From NCBI RefSeq assembly GCF_963678975.1, contig NC_089272.1:22519399-22583398 (forward strand): DNA of 64,000 nucleotides, read 5' to 3'. Made by a program: the position numbers and the translations under genes. This DNA is from Dysidea avara (Eukaryota; Porifera; Demospongiae; Dictyoceratida; Dysideidae). Below, one piece after another: positions 36,245-46,925 of this stretch. The notes beneath the pieces were generated by a model. That model worked only from the letters and a program-made list of their open reading frames with translations, made no database searches and had not been told where the DNA came from. Position 1 is the stretch's first letter, and each line of letters opens with the position of its first letter.

Positions 36245-36640
36245 TATTCCCATGTGCACTCCTCACCTACACCAGCTCACGAGCTTGTGGTACACCCTAC
36301 CAGCGACAGGAATGGAATTGGATAATTCTTGACAGATGTAGCCATTCACTGATGAATGTTATACACCCCGAAACGTATTAAAATTTCAATGAAAGAGTTC
36401 TTTGGTCGTTGTGACTGAAAGTGGCAAAACGTGTTCAACTTCAAAACGATTCATGCCCTTTGAAGTGTGAATTTGTGGTACGGCTTACTCCTCAATAACA
36501 ATGATTAGGCGGCTCTGCTTCGAGTTACGAAGTCGCCTTGTGCTACTGTAGACCCCGAAGAAAACTTTTCTTCACAAACGTTTATAAGAGAGTTTTAAAA
36601 AGGTGTAAATGGAACTGTGTAGGTGAGGAGTGCGCATGTA
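36245..36640. repeat. pair of inverted ~23 bp repeats
   Basis: CATGTGCACTCCTCACCTAC near 36251 is inverted as GTAGGTGAGGAGTGCGCATG near 36619-36638. Between them, TCGAGTTACGAAGTCGCC forms part of a small hairpin. It may be a TIR element, but no TSD is seen. Confidence 0.55.
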
Positions 36641-36959
36641 AAAAGTAGTTTTCTATCCCTCTCGATAATCTATAGTACTGCTGCTGCTTAATTACCTTAT
36701 AATTGCCTAATAAATAGTATTTGGAATTTCATGCGAGCCTCAGTGTAGTCATAATTATATCAACAAGCATTTGAAGTCCCTTGGACTCAAGAAATCTGGG
36801 GCCCCTTACAAACAAAGTGCATAATCTTGTAAACCAGTATCTAAATATCCCCACTGAAACCCATTGTTGGCTGGTTTTGTACTGCGATTATTTAGACTCG
36901 CATAAAAATAATAATCAGTCTAATTAAGTGGCGTGCCACGTTTGGTGCAAATCAGTCCA
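36641..36959. other. gene-free stretch before the Pao remnant
   Basis: No LTR terminus (TG...CA with a duplicated partner) could be recognised here. Confidence 0.35.
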
Positions 36960-38050
36960 CAAAGCATCAATGCAAATCAAGTAAATTACAGCTTCATTTG
37001 AAAGATGGAAGTGTTATGTCAGTGGATGTTACAGTAGTTCCTAGTATCACTGGAAGAATAACCTGCACTCCATTGTCATCAACAGATGTCAAGTTTCTGA
37101 AAGAATCAGATTTAGAGGATAAGCTTGCTGACACCATTGTCACTAGTGCAGAAGCCTTTCAAGTCGACATGTTGGTAGGGAATGATTATTATTTTAATTT
37201 ATTGCAGCCCAGGAAAATAGATCTTGGTAATGGTCTCTACATGTTTCAATCCAAACTTGGTTGGATTTTTGGAGGAAAAATGGAATCTAAAACAAAAGTT
37301 GTGAGTGAGCAAAACTTACTTGTGAGTGCAATTGGAGTAGCACCCACAGATACAGAGGCCATTACACACAATATGCTTACCTTAACTGAATCTTCCACTA
37401 CAGTAAAGAAGTCAACAGGAGGCAGAAGGGAAGAGAAAAGAACAATGGACTAAGCCTTTCCCAAAGAAGCAGAGAACATTAAAAAGGAAATTTACCACAG
37501 AGAATAATTCACTAAAGTCAGTTCATGAGCAGAAAGAAGTTAGGGGCAACACCATCCGTAGAAAGAGGAAACAGGAACAAGGTAAAGAAAAGCAAGTTAT
37601 CTTGTCAATTCAATCACAATCAACTGAACAAAAGAAATCAAGTGATTACTTACTTAGCTTAAGAGAGCGAAGTGACTCAACATTGAGAAAAGTTCGAAAT
37701 TCTTCTAAAGAGAAACCTCAAATTGGAGGTTGATTAAAGAAAGTTTACCACGAGGTCAGTAGAAGATAGGAAAGATAAGCAAATTGATCAAGGGAAGAGA
37801 CAATGCTATTCGATCAGCTGAAGTAACGTTACCCACAAGAAGATGCCTACACAGAGCACTGAATCTACTCTACCCCATTGAGTGTCCAGATATCAATTGT
37901 ACTGTGGAAGATGATAATGCTAAGACTGAGTCTAAGCAAAAGGGCTTGAAAGATTTGCGTCCTACTAGACAGGCTGCTTTAAAAGCAAGAGAAAGATTGA
38001 AGGAACATCTTGGGGGGAGTGTTGCAGATGATGCAAGAGATAATAAATAA
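36960..38050 (+). pseudogene. internally deleted BEL/Pao retrotransposon remnant
   Basis: The open frame 36998-37453 has the hallmark of the Pao-type aspartic peptidase region (DUF1758 family): VDMLVGNDYYFNLL, then FQSKLGWIFGG, at about residues 56-91. After a stop and a lysine-rich stretch, the frame at 37784-38050 reads GRDNAIRSAEVTLPTRR then LNLLYPIE and a basic tail, like the extreme C terminus of BEL/Pao polyproteins. Reverse transcriptase, RNase H and integrase, which normally separate these two parts, are missing. Either most of pol was deleted or a non-autonomous derivative arose. No LTRs were recognised. It is a fossil, not functional. Confidence 0.82.
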
Positions 38051-38194
38051 TTTTATATAATTACCTTTAGGTCACTTAACACTTTACAGGAGTTAACTTA
38101 TAGCATTTTATATATAGGACTTTGTTTTGTATACTAGACTATGCTAGAACATTCTAAACCTGTCAGACTAGTTTGAACTACTATGTATTCTAGG

Positions 38195-39455
38195 CCTATA
38201 TCATACAGTACAATAGTACTGTATAGTAAGGACGATGAAGGTGTGGGTGTGGTCCACAAAGAAAAATCTACCCAAAATCATCTTCAGAAATCCTTCACGG
38301 CCATTTCACAGTATTGGTCAGGTATAAACAAGCCCAAATGTGTCTTCAGAACGACCCGAAACGTTTCCGACGAGGTGCTACGAAATTTAAAAAAAAATAT
38401 TATTTTAGCGAATTTTCTACTGCCTCACTGCCTCACTGGCTCACTGCCTCACTGATGCGTTCAGTCAAGCGTAGCGGAAAACTGGCTACAGCTACAGCCT
38501 TGCTTCTTTGGCGGAAACACTTCGAATTTTGTGGAGAAAAAACCTTTCACAATATTAAATACCTACGATGTGTGCGCTACTGTCTTACTGTTTTATCTTT
38601 GATCCTTCTTTATTGTGGCCATCTCTCATGGGTACGGCTTCCATCAAAGCACGCACACCACAGCGCCCCAACATATTGGAGTAAACGTGTAGCATAATTG
38701 TAGCAAGCACGTGATTTTAATGTTGGGATACACCTCGGGATATGCTGCTGCCTGTACAACATCGCCACTACACGCATAAGGATTAGAGTGTGTTTGCTTT
38801 GGCTCGAAGGTGGTTTCTTTTCCGAGTTTAAAAACCGGTTGTATATGGCGCCTCTCTACAGACTCTGGGTAGCTTTCCCAGAGCACTTTTCAGGCGTACT
38901 ACAACTGAAAAACACCGTAGTAGGCCTCATAGGCTCACGTATCTCGTCATCTAGAAAGTGGGCGTGACCCGTACTTACGCGAACTAAAAATAATAGCAGC
39001 CCTGAGGCTTTGTTGAGAGAATTAGTGGAAAATAATACTGTAGACACGCTATAAAACAGTTGAAAAGATACTTCTGTGGGTAATGTGTTGTTTAAAGCAG
39101 TTTGTTAAAAATCCGCATTCTTAGGAACGTTTAGCTGTGTATTTCGAGAATTGAAGGGGGGGGGGATTACTAAATACGGTTATTGAATAAAAATTTACTT
39201 AAAAAGTACACAAACAAGTGCAAGAAAAAATTAGGAATTTTCAATAAAAAGCACTGAAACAAGCCGCTGAGACAAAACACAACTGAATGATTGCATTTTA
39301 ATCCCTACTTTAGCCTGCTATGATGTATGGTTAAAGTAGGGATTAAAATGCAATCATTCAGTTGTGTTTTGTCTTAGCGGCTTGTTTCAGTGCTTTTTAT
39401 TGCTGCAGTCCCTACTCATATGGAAAATTCCTAATTTTTTCTTGCACTTGTAAAA
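38195..39455. mobile_element. foldback-ended repeat element, copy B
   Basis: The 5' end ATCATACAGTACAATAGTAC..TGTATAGTAAGGAC and the ACGACCCGAAACGTTTC block match copy A at 21010-22105. The 3' end is a palindrome at 39214-39451 with AAAAAGCACTGAAACAAG in each arm and AATCCCTACTTTA next to the loop. The arm sequence between those motifs is unlike that of copy A. A CTCACTGC(CT) short tandem lies at about 38421-38455. Open frames are unrecognised. Confidence 0.8.
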
Positions 39456-39851
39456 GGACAATATTAATTGTATCATAATTTTAATGCTGGTAAAATAACT
39501 GAACTGAACTTTATTGATCGTGATAAGTACAATATAATCAAATTAACTATGAAACATAAATCTAAAGTCATAAAATTAGTTATTTACAACATTTGAAATT
39601 ATTATGAAATATTTCCAACATTACCACTTATAAGATCAAGATTGTTACCATGCAGTCATTTAACTTATCACCCTAGTACCAAAATAGTTGACAAAACAAA
39701 AAAAGATGAGCAGAAGCGTGAGTAATTTAAAGGAATAACTCTAGTTTGCATGTTATGCATGACTGCTCTGTTAGAGTATTTCGAAAAGTGCAGAGACTAT
39801 GCACCCTGTTGAACAAGAGTGAAGACAATCTAAAACTATTGGTTACTTTTC

Positions 39852-40501
39852 CAAGGGCGTAGGGACGATTTTCAGAGTGGGGGGCCAAAGATAGCCATAA
39901 CCAGTTAACCTTAAACTGATCCAACACCTATGCAGACAGAAGGTCCCATCGATACAGCCCCTGTATCCAATTCATACATGTGTTTATATAAAGATGTTGT
40001 GGAGTGTGTTATCACTAGCTAATAGCCCTACACCTATACTACATAGCTATATCTCTTCACTCCCTATCTTGCTAATGTCTGCTATGCTCCTCTACACCTA
40101 CTGCACATGCTCAATGTATGTATATATATCATGGTCACGTGTAGGTCTTCTCTTTATGCTAGCTTTACGTACTTCACACTACAAGGATTACAACATTACC
40201 AGTTGTTATCCGCAAAGTGAAACATCATTACCTTTAAGGAACTACAAGCAGGATGTCTACTCTAGTAGGTGTTGAGTATAGATCACGTGAATGCCACACT
40301 GCGTTCACGGTTGGCCACTTTCATTTTCAGCATCCTTGTACGTTTCTCTTTAGACTACTTGATAAATCAACTTCACCAAAGTCTTCATGATTTCTGGTTT
40401 GATCGTTAGTAGTCAACAACTCCCATAAACTGGGGTGGGGGGGCAAAACATGCTTTTAAAAATAGTGTGGGGGCCCTGGCCCCCCAGTTCCGACGCCCTT
40501 G
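39852..40501. mobile_element. TIR element (CAAGGGCGTAGGGAC), TSD about CTTTTC
   Basis: The left CAAGGGCGTAGGGACGATTT pairs with the right TTCCGACGCCCTTG. Both ends are followed inward by G/C-rich AGTGGGGGGCC-type sequence. CTTTTC flanks at 39846-39851 and 40502-40507. It is 650 bp with no transposase. It resembles the 4858 and 23600 elements in having a short duplication. Confidence 0.78.
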
Positions 40502-40775
40502 CTTTTCTGCTATGGTTATATGCACTGCTAAATAAATTTATCTTGACACTTGGTCATTCTGCGCCTTCCTCTATCATGAAATGGGGCAATCATGTGATCT
40601 TTAAAATTTGGTGTGGCTATCTAAAAATTGATGTGGGCAGTGACGGGAAACAAGGAATAAAAAAAATTATCTCCTAATTTATCTGTACACTGATTTTTAA
40701 CTCATTTTCCTGAGCGGTTCGTCTGGTAGGTGTGGCAAGTAATCATTTTTGTTAGCAAATCTCGATCACGTAATT

Positions 40776-40990
40776 GTGACACACTGTTGGTTTTTTTGCT
40801 GTATCTTCATGGTCTTAGCTCGCTTTCTTTCAAACTACAAAATAGATTTGAGGTTCAATAGTAAAGTTATCTCCATGCAGATTATCAGCTTCTTCCCTGT
40901 GTTATTTTTCATGAATAATTGCTAATAACTCCTTGACTGTTTATCAAATTCCAGCCAAACTTGGTACCTTAAAACCCTTCTTCTGTGCGC
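40776..40990 (+). repeat. dispersed repeat, copy 1 of a direct pair
   Basis: CATCTTCATGGTCTTAGCTC, GATTATCAGCTTCTTCCC, AATAACTCCTTGACTGTTTA and CCTTAAAACCCTTCTTCTGT recur in order at 41947-42165. The TIR element 41174-41805 lies between the two copies. Confidence 0.9.
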
Positions 40991-41173
40991 ACTGCTATCA
41001 CCAGCAGCTGTAATGACCACAGCCTGGTGATATGTTGCAACTATGCGGTTGTATTTAACCTCAAAACTTTCAATGGAAATTCCCTTATTCCAATTCCAGC
41101 AGTGCATATAAAGTGCTCATGTCTGTACAATTTGACTCTATGTCTGTACATTTGTGAATATGTAAGGACATTT

Positions 41174-41805
41174 GTGACTGTCTCTGGAAAAACCGGTCTT
41201 ATCGCCCATTTAAAAGTATTGAGAAACGTCGGTTTTAAATATTCAGAGTGTTATAGCTGGCCAATGGTGGTAGCTACGCATACCAAATTTTCACACGTTT
41301 CACAACAATTTCTTACCTTCCTGATCATCCACTGAAGAAGTAGTCAACAGCTAAGTTTCCCACCATTTTAGATAGTTTTTAAACCGAGGTTGTCTGTATC
41401 AGGCGAGCTCCAGAAGGGTGGGAGGTGGGGGCCCTGGAAGGCGGGCAAGATGGTGTTCAAAAATTGAAAAGAAACGTGTTGGGATGAATTAGGCCAAATT
41501 ATGGGCCATCCAGGGCCCAGAACTGGCTAAAATGAAAGGAAATTTACAGGCATTACAGCACAGGTCATTGTCCAGCACCACAGAGTTGTACAGCCACACA
41601 CAGCCATCTCCTGGTTGGCCAGGGCTCCATCAAGACCCCAGATCACTCGTACGACTCGCCACTGTGCTTTAAAAAAGCAGCCCGCTTCACTCTGGTCGAA
41701 TGTGGCAGTGAAACTTGATAGTACATTCATTAAGCTTTGTGTTTGTGTGAAAAAATCAAACTTCCTGTCTTGGGCGATAAGAACGGTTTTCGTAGATCCA
41801 GTCAC
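41174..41805. mobile_element. TIR element (GTGAC...GTCAC), copy 2, TSD ATTT
   Basis: The left GTGACTGTCTCTGGAAAAAC..CGGTCTTATCGCCCA and the inverse at the right end are bounded by ATTT at 41170-41173 and 41806-41809. The interior is the reverse complement of 32761-33398. It is 632 bp, and open frames on both strands across it are repeat sequence. Confidence 0.9.
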
Positions 41806-41841
41806 ATTTGTCTTCAGCATCTTAAAAATTAAAATAAGGCC

Positions 41842-41947
41842 TGAATTCTTTTTTGTGTGAAAATAGTGCAAATAGAAATGTTGTATCTTACAAAATATTT
41901 AATGTTGGGAAATTATTGTCATCATCATTTGTGATGCATGCAGAATT
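41842..41947 (+). repeat. second copy of the sulfotransferase 3' flank
   Basis: TTTTTTGTGTGAAAATAGTGCAAATAGAAATGTTGTATCTTACAAA continues to TGTTGGGAAATT and TGCAGAATTATGA, matching 43965-44110, which lies just after the sulfotransferase stop. Either a gene or repeat segment was duplicated, or a repeat supplies the 3' UTR. Confidence 0.88.
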
Positions 41948-42450
41948 ATGACACACTGGTGGTTTTTTTTGCTGCATCTTCATGGTCTTAGCTCGCTTTC
42001 TTTCAAACTACAATAGGTTTGAGGTTCAATAGTAAACTTAGCCCCATGCAGATTATCAGCTTCTTCCCATAAACGGTTTACCCTGTGTTATTTTTTGCTA
42101 ATAACTCCTTGACTGTTTATCACATTCCAGCCAAACCTGGTACCTTAAAACCCTTCTTCTGTGTGCCAATTTCAAGGACATTGGATAGCGAGTTTGCATT
42201 CTATGTCAGTGTGCAAAAAGAAGAAATAAGAAAAAAACACAAGAAATTAAGCCTATATTTTAAGTCTCATAATCTCAGGAACACTTGAAGCTATTTAGCT
42301 CAAATTTGGTATATGGACTACTGAAGGTGAAGGACATCTCCACACCACAAATCGTCTCATTATGTGAAGGTAGCATGGAGCTACAAATGGGTGAAAATTG
42401 CATTTTTTTTTCTTCCTGTCATTATACTCACTTTGTGGTGTGCTGGCTTC
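41948..42450 (+). repeat. dispersed repeat, copy 2, reaching almost to the sulfotransferase exon
   Basis: The first 215 bp repeat 40776-40990. The remainder (CATGGAGCTACAAATG, TTTCTTCCTGTCA, TGTGGTGTGCTGGCTTC) is similar to 10771-10900 inverted. Its repeat nature argues that this DNA is intron and not coding. Confidence 0.8.
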
Positions 42451-42550
42451 TTGGGCAGTATGACACAGTACCCTGTGTCTTAATTAATACTTGTGTACTC
42501 ATATATTCTCCTCTGATATCTTTAAACTCCATCCATGTTATTTTATGCAG

Positions 42551-43923
42551 GACACACAGCAATGGATGATTTAATTGAAGAGGTTGATTTTGAAGATGAT
42601 CACCAATGCCCAAATTTGATTTCAGCACTAAAGGCAATTTTACTTCAGTACTTTACCACACTTTTGTGGCTTACCATATCTGTACCTTGTCTACCATTTT
42701 TTGTGTTGGGTCTCTTCATATGGGGGCTACCTCCAATAATACCACCTTGGTCAACATTTTACAGGTGTTTTATGGCTGTGTTTACTGAAGGGAAACCAAA
42801 AGAAAACATTCCAGTCACAAATCGAGTGTTGCTATTCTTAATACTACTTGCCTCTCTAATCAAAGTACCAGTTAATGGAGTGTGTTGGTACATAGACGAA
42901 TTGGTATGTTCTTCATACCACAAAGTTAACATTGAAGAGCCAGTGTTCATGATTACAGCACCCCGTAGTGGATCCTCTCAGCTTTGTGATTATTTAGAAA
43001 AAGACTCAAATAATTTTATTACTCCAGTATTAGCTGAAGGAATGTTCCCTTATGTTTGGGTTTGGAAGTTATTTGTGCCACTTTTAGTTAAAACAGGAAT
43101 GCAAAAGAAACTTCAGAACTATAACTTGTTTGGCAAGGAAGCAACAAAACACCATGCATTGGTGATTTCAAAATCAGAAACTTGGGATAGCATATTACAA
43201 TTTTGGTATTTAGGAATATGCTACACTTACTTGGGTTCATCTTTTATGTGTTGGGCATGGTTGTATACTAGATTTGATAGACCAATGAATGAGGATTATT
43301 TTAGAAATTTTGTACCATTCACCAGCTGTGTGATGAAGAAGGTAATGTACTACCGTGGCAAACCTAACCAGCGGATGCTAGTGAAAGGACACTTTCTTGG
43401 ATGTGCTAAGCCTCTTGAACAACACTATCCTAAAGGAAAGATTTTTGTTGTGGTGCGGAACCCATTGGATCGTTTATCCAGTTTTATTAATCTGGCAAAA
43501 GTTATGGGTGAAGATGGACCAGCTAAATTGCAATTTGGTTTGTTTGCTGCTACATTGAGAACCATTCGTAGTTATACTCTGCAAACACAAATTCCTTATT
43601 GTGAACAAGAAATGTTATTTTACAAAGAGCCTGCAGACAACAAGCTTGTTATTCCATTCACCATGTATGTGAACAATTTGAGTGCTACTCTTCAACATAT
43701 TTACTCATTTTGTGATATTCCAATACCAGATGATGTGATGTCTAATGCTGTTAGAATACAATGCACCACACATGATTATACTAAAGTCAAAGCTAGTTAT
43801 GCTCCTAAATTCAACAGAACTCTTGCAAGTTTAGGAGTGAATGAAAAGAAGTTGAGGGAAAAGCTCAGTGAATATATTGAGTGGATGAATGGTTTGGAAT
43901 CTTCAGAGAAGATAGATTCATGA
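42551..43923 (+). CDS. membrane-anchored sulfotransferase family protein (terminal coding exon)
   Basis: This should transfer a sulfonate group from PAPS to an acceptor that the sequence does not identify. The frame is clean to TGA at 43921. Counting from the Met at 42562 (453 residues), a long hydrophobic hairpin or two close membrane segments lie at about 26-61, and another segment at about 89-110. Next come the PAPS 5'-phosphosulfate loop TAPRSGSSQL (P at 134) and the 3'-phosphate motif VVVRNPLDRLSSF (Arg at about 299, Ser following). The C-terminal part fits the Sulfotransfer_3-like superfamily. I start at 42551 because TTATTTTATGCAG just before is a strong splice acceptor and the DNA upstream is repeat. 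If unspliced, the Met at 42562 would serve. The in-frame Met at 42535 would lie in the intron. It probably resides in the Golgi or ER membrane with a lumenal catalytic domain, by analogy. No clear AATAAA follows the stop. Confidence 0.9.
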
Positions 43924-43964
43924 CTATACTTTGTACTTGCTAGCTATAAGTAGCAGCTAAATTC

Positions 43965-44110
43965 CTTTTTGTGTGAAAATAGTGCAAATAGAAATGTTGT
44001 ATCTTACAAAGTATTTAATGGGTAAAACTTTGATTGTTGGTGATCAATAAGAAAAAAAATGTTGGGAAATTGTTGTCCATTAATTTTGTGATATATGCAG
44101 AATTATGAAG
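43965..44110 (+). repeat. 3' flank of the sulfotransferase, duplicated at 41842-41947
   Basis: It starts about 42 bases after the stop codon, so it likely lies in the 3' UTR. Identity to the upstream copy is high, with one 40-odd base insertion (GGTAAAACTTTGATTG...). Confidence 0.85.
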
Positions 44111-44594
44111 TCAAAAGATGTCATCACTTATGTAAATTGAATACGTGCACATAAGCTGTAAAATACAAGGTTTATAGCCTGTAAAGTCTACTCGTTCAAA
44201 ACTATTATTTTTTGTATGTTCTTTTGTGTCTAATTTTTTTTGCTTGCAGTGAAGCATAAAACGGGGATTGTCTGGTAATTTTCACAATGTGCCTCTGATG
44301 GTAGAGGTGGCTAGCTAAGCTAACTAATGTACGGAATACAGCTACCTGTGTGTAATAGATAAAAGCTAAACAAAACAATTAGCCACAAGCTAATGTGGTG
44401 CTGGCATGCATCATTTTGTCATGCATTTCAATTGCAACCAGTGTCATTCTTTCCTTTGATATGATGTATAAAATTCACAAAATGTTACAGTAGGCATCCT
44501 AATTAATTAGAGTCACTGAATTTGTTGCAAGCCACATATACACTTGACGTGTGTTGACTAATTGTAAAGTGGGCTAAGCATAAGGCTACGATAA

Positions 44595-44680
44595 ATGAGG
44601 AACAAAAGTCTGGAGGATGCAAACTAGGTAAGGTTGTTGTGTGCCGGTTGGGTTAGCAGTTTACTATTTTACACACATCC
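44595..44680. repeat. dispersed repeat, copy 3 (partial)
   Basis: GCAAACTAGGTAAGGTTGTTGTG, GGTTGGGTTAGCAGTTT and ATTTTACACACAT match the second half of the 26985 and 35796 repeats. Confidence 0.75.
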
Positions 44681-44710
44681 CTTTTTAATAGTTATCTAAT
44701 CAAAATATAG

Positions 44711-46490
44711 CCAAGCTGTAAAAAAAGGGTGTGACCTCCATAAAAGCCAGGGTGAAAAAAGATGTGAAACTCCAAGGTGGCAGCCAAGAAATGGCTGTGA
44801 TCATAGACTAATGGCAAAATTTTTAATAACAACAATTCAGGTGAATTTGGTGCTGAATCCTATAGTCCAGCACCTAAGCCAAATATTCATCCAGTTTTGG
44901 ATAAAAGCACCAATTTTTTTTACAGAGTATATGGAGCGTGCACTAAGTGTTTTAAGAAGGGGAGGCACGTAAAAAGTCCTCAGGAACACCCTTTTTGCAC
45001 CCTGGCAAGAAAACTATTTGTTACTATTAAAATTCAATCATGTTTCTATCAAGTTACTGCTGGGCCTAGTATCATAGTAGTACAAAGCATACAGCTGGAA
45101 CATAATAGCCTATTATATTAGTAATCTATAAAAAAACAAATAGTTTTCTCACCTAGGCAGTAAACAAAATCACTAAAATTTCCATTTGCAGGGATTCTGT
45201 TAAAGTTTTGGACCTTCAATGCTGATGATTGCGTAGTACTATGTACAAGGATCATCCTGATGTGTATCGTTTCTTTATTAAAGGGGTATAACAAAGTTAT
45301 TTAATGCTAAAGTTTTAATACGTCACAGGTGGATATCTCAACAGAAAACCATGAACTACAGCAGTTCAATTATCAGGCACAGAGCTCGAACAAAAGGTCC
45401 CTTGTCCTTATACTGGGCACCATATGAAAGGTAATTAAATTTCTAGTTTAATGAAGGCAGTTGCAAGTTGTTTCAACATCTTGTTCTCAAGTTACAGCGC
45501 TTTCAATGCAGTGTAATATAGCATAAGCAAGAAAAGCACAAGGATGTGTCATAAGGTACTTCTTAGTGCTCAAAATCTCACTTCATTGGAACCCAGCTCC
45601 TTTATGCTTATTTTGAGCATTATCACAGCACTAAGAAATTCCTTAATACTCATCCTTGTGCTTTTCTTGCTTATGCTATATTACACTGCATTGAAAGCGC
45701 TGTAACTTGAGAACAAGATGTTGAAACAACTTGCAACTGCCTTCATTAAACTAGAAATTTAATTACCTTTCATATGGTGCCCAGTATAAGGACAAGGGAC
45801 CTTTTGTTCGAGCTCTGTGCCTGATAATTGAACTGCTGTAGTTCATGGTTTTCTGTTGAGATATCCACCTGTGACCTATTAAAACTTTAGCATTAAATAA
45901 CTTTTGTTATACCCCTTTAATAAAGAAACGATACACATCAGGATGATCCTTGTACATAGTACTACGCAATCGTCAACACTGAAGGTCCAAAACTTTAACA
46001 GAATCCCTGCAAATGGAAATTTTAGTGATTTTGTTTACTGCCTAGGTGAGAAAACTATTTGTTTTTTTATAGATTACTAATAGGCTATTATGTTCCAGCT
46101 GTATGCTTTGTACTACTATGATACTAGGCCCAGCAGTTAACTTGATAGAAACATGATTGATTTTTAAGGTAACAAATAGTTTCTTGTCAGGGTGCAAAAA
46201 AGGGTGTTCCTGAGGACTTTTTACATGCCTCCCCTTCTTAAAACACTTAGTGCACGCTCAATATACTCTGTAAAAAAATGGATGCTTTTATCAAAAAGTG
46301 AACGATTATGTCGATTTTAAGGGCTTATGTACTGCACTACTAGTGAAAGAGGCAACACAAATTCACCTGAATTGTTGTTATTAATTTTTTTGCCATTAAC
46401 CAACCATCACAACCATTTCTTGGCTGCCACCTTGGATTTGTATTTTCACCCTGGTTCTGTTGGTGGCTGCACCCTTTTTGTACAGCTTGA
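44711..46490. mobile_element. 1.78 kb near-perfect palindrome (foldback element)
   Basis: The left arm 44711-45576 and right arm 45610-46490 are reverse complements over about 860 bp with few mismatches, around a 33-base loop. Matching blocks are CCAAGCTGTAAAAAAAGGGT and its inverse at the ends, GAGGCACGTAAAAAGTCCTC (45022 and 46215 regions), GGATCATCCTGATGTGTATC, and AGCTCGAACAAAAGGTCCCT. There is no protein-coding frame. The ends resemble those of 46675-46925 and parts of 34145-35027. Confidence 0.97.
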
Positions 46491-46674
46491 CTGTTTTTTT
46501 GTTTTTTTTTTAAAGATATCACTTCTTTTTGTAATTTTATACCTACCTGTAAAGCCAGTTTTTGATATTTCTTTTAACTTGCCGTTTTTCTTTACTATAG
46601 GAATGAGGATTATGAGGGAGAAGATTTTTAATGATTTGTTTAGCTACATGTACATTTAGTCAATATTATTTTAC

Positions 46675-46925
46675 AATCCACACAAAAACAGCCAAGCTGT
46701 GAAGTTTTGGCCTTAAAAAGCCTGGGCAAAAAAAAGTTGTGAAATCAAAAGTTGCGGCCAAGAAATGACTGCAATGATGTTAATGCTAATAAATTAACAA
46801 TGGCTGTGTACATTGTTAAAGTTTATTAGCATTTGTTAACATCATTGCCTTGGCTGCCATTTCACATTTTTTTATCCAGGCTTTTTAAGGCCACACCAGC
46901 TTGGATGTTTTTGTGCTTCTTTTTG
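46675..46925. mobile_element. small foldback element related by its ends to the 44.7 kb palindrome
   Basis: CACAAAAACAGCCAAGCTGT..GGCCTTAAAAAGCC is inverted as GGCTTTTTAAGGCC..CAGCTTGGATGTTTTTGTG. The centre, TGATGTTAATGCTAATAAA...TTTATTAGCATTTGTTAACATCA, is a second palindrome unlike the centre of the larger element. Confidence 0.9.

Noticed and set aside
38183-38697. Open frames of 90 and 127 codons
   Set aside because: Both fall in the foldback-ended repeat element and include a short tandem repeat.
39480-39600. LINE 3' end on the - strand (TTTATTGATCG-type sequence)
   Set aside because: No open frame or reverse transcriptase motif next to it. Too little to call.
41527-41871. 114-codon - strand frame
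   Set aside because: Within the TIR element 41174-41805, whose inverted relative at 32.8 kb lacks the frame.
46327-46659. 110-codon + strand frame
   Set aside because: It overlaps the right arm of the 1.78 kb palindrome.
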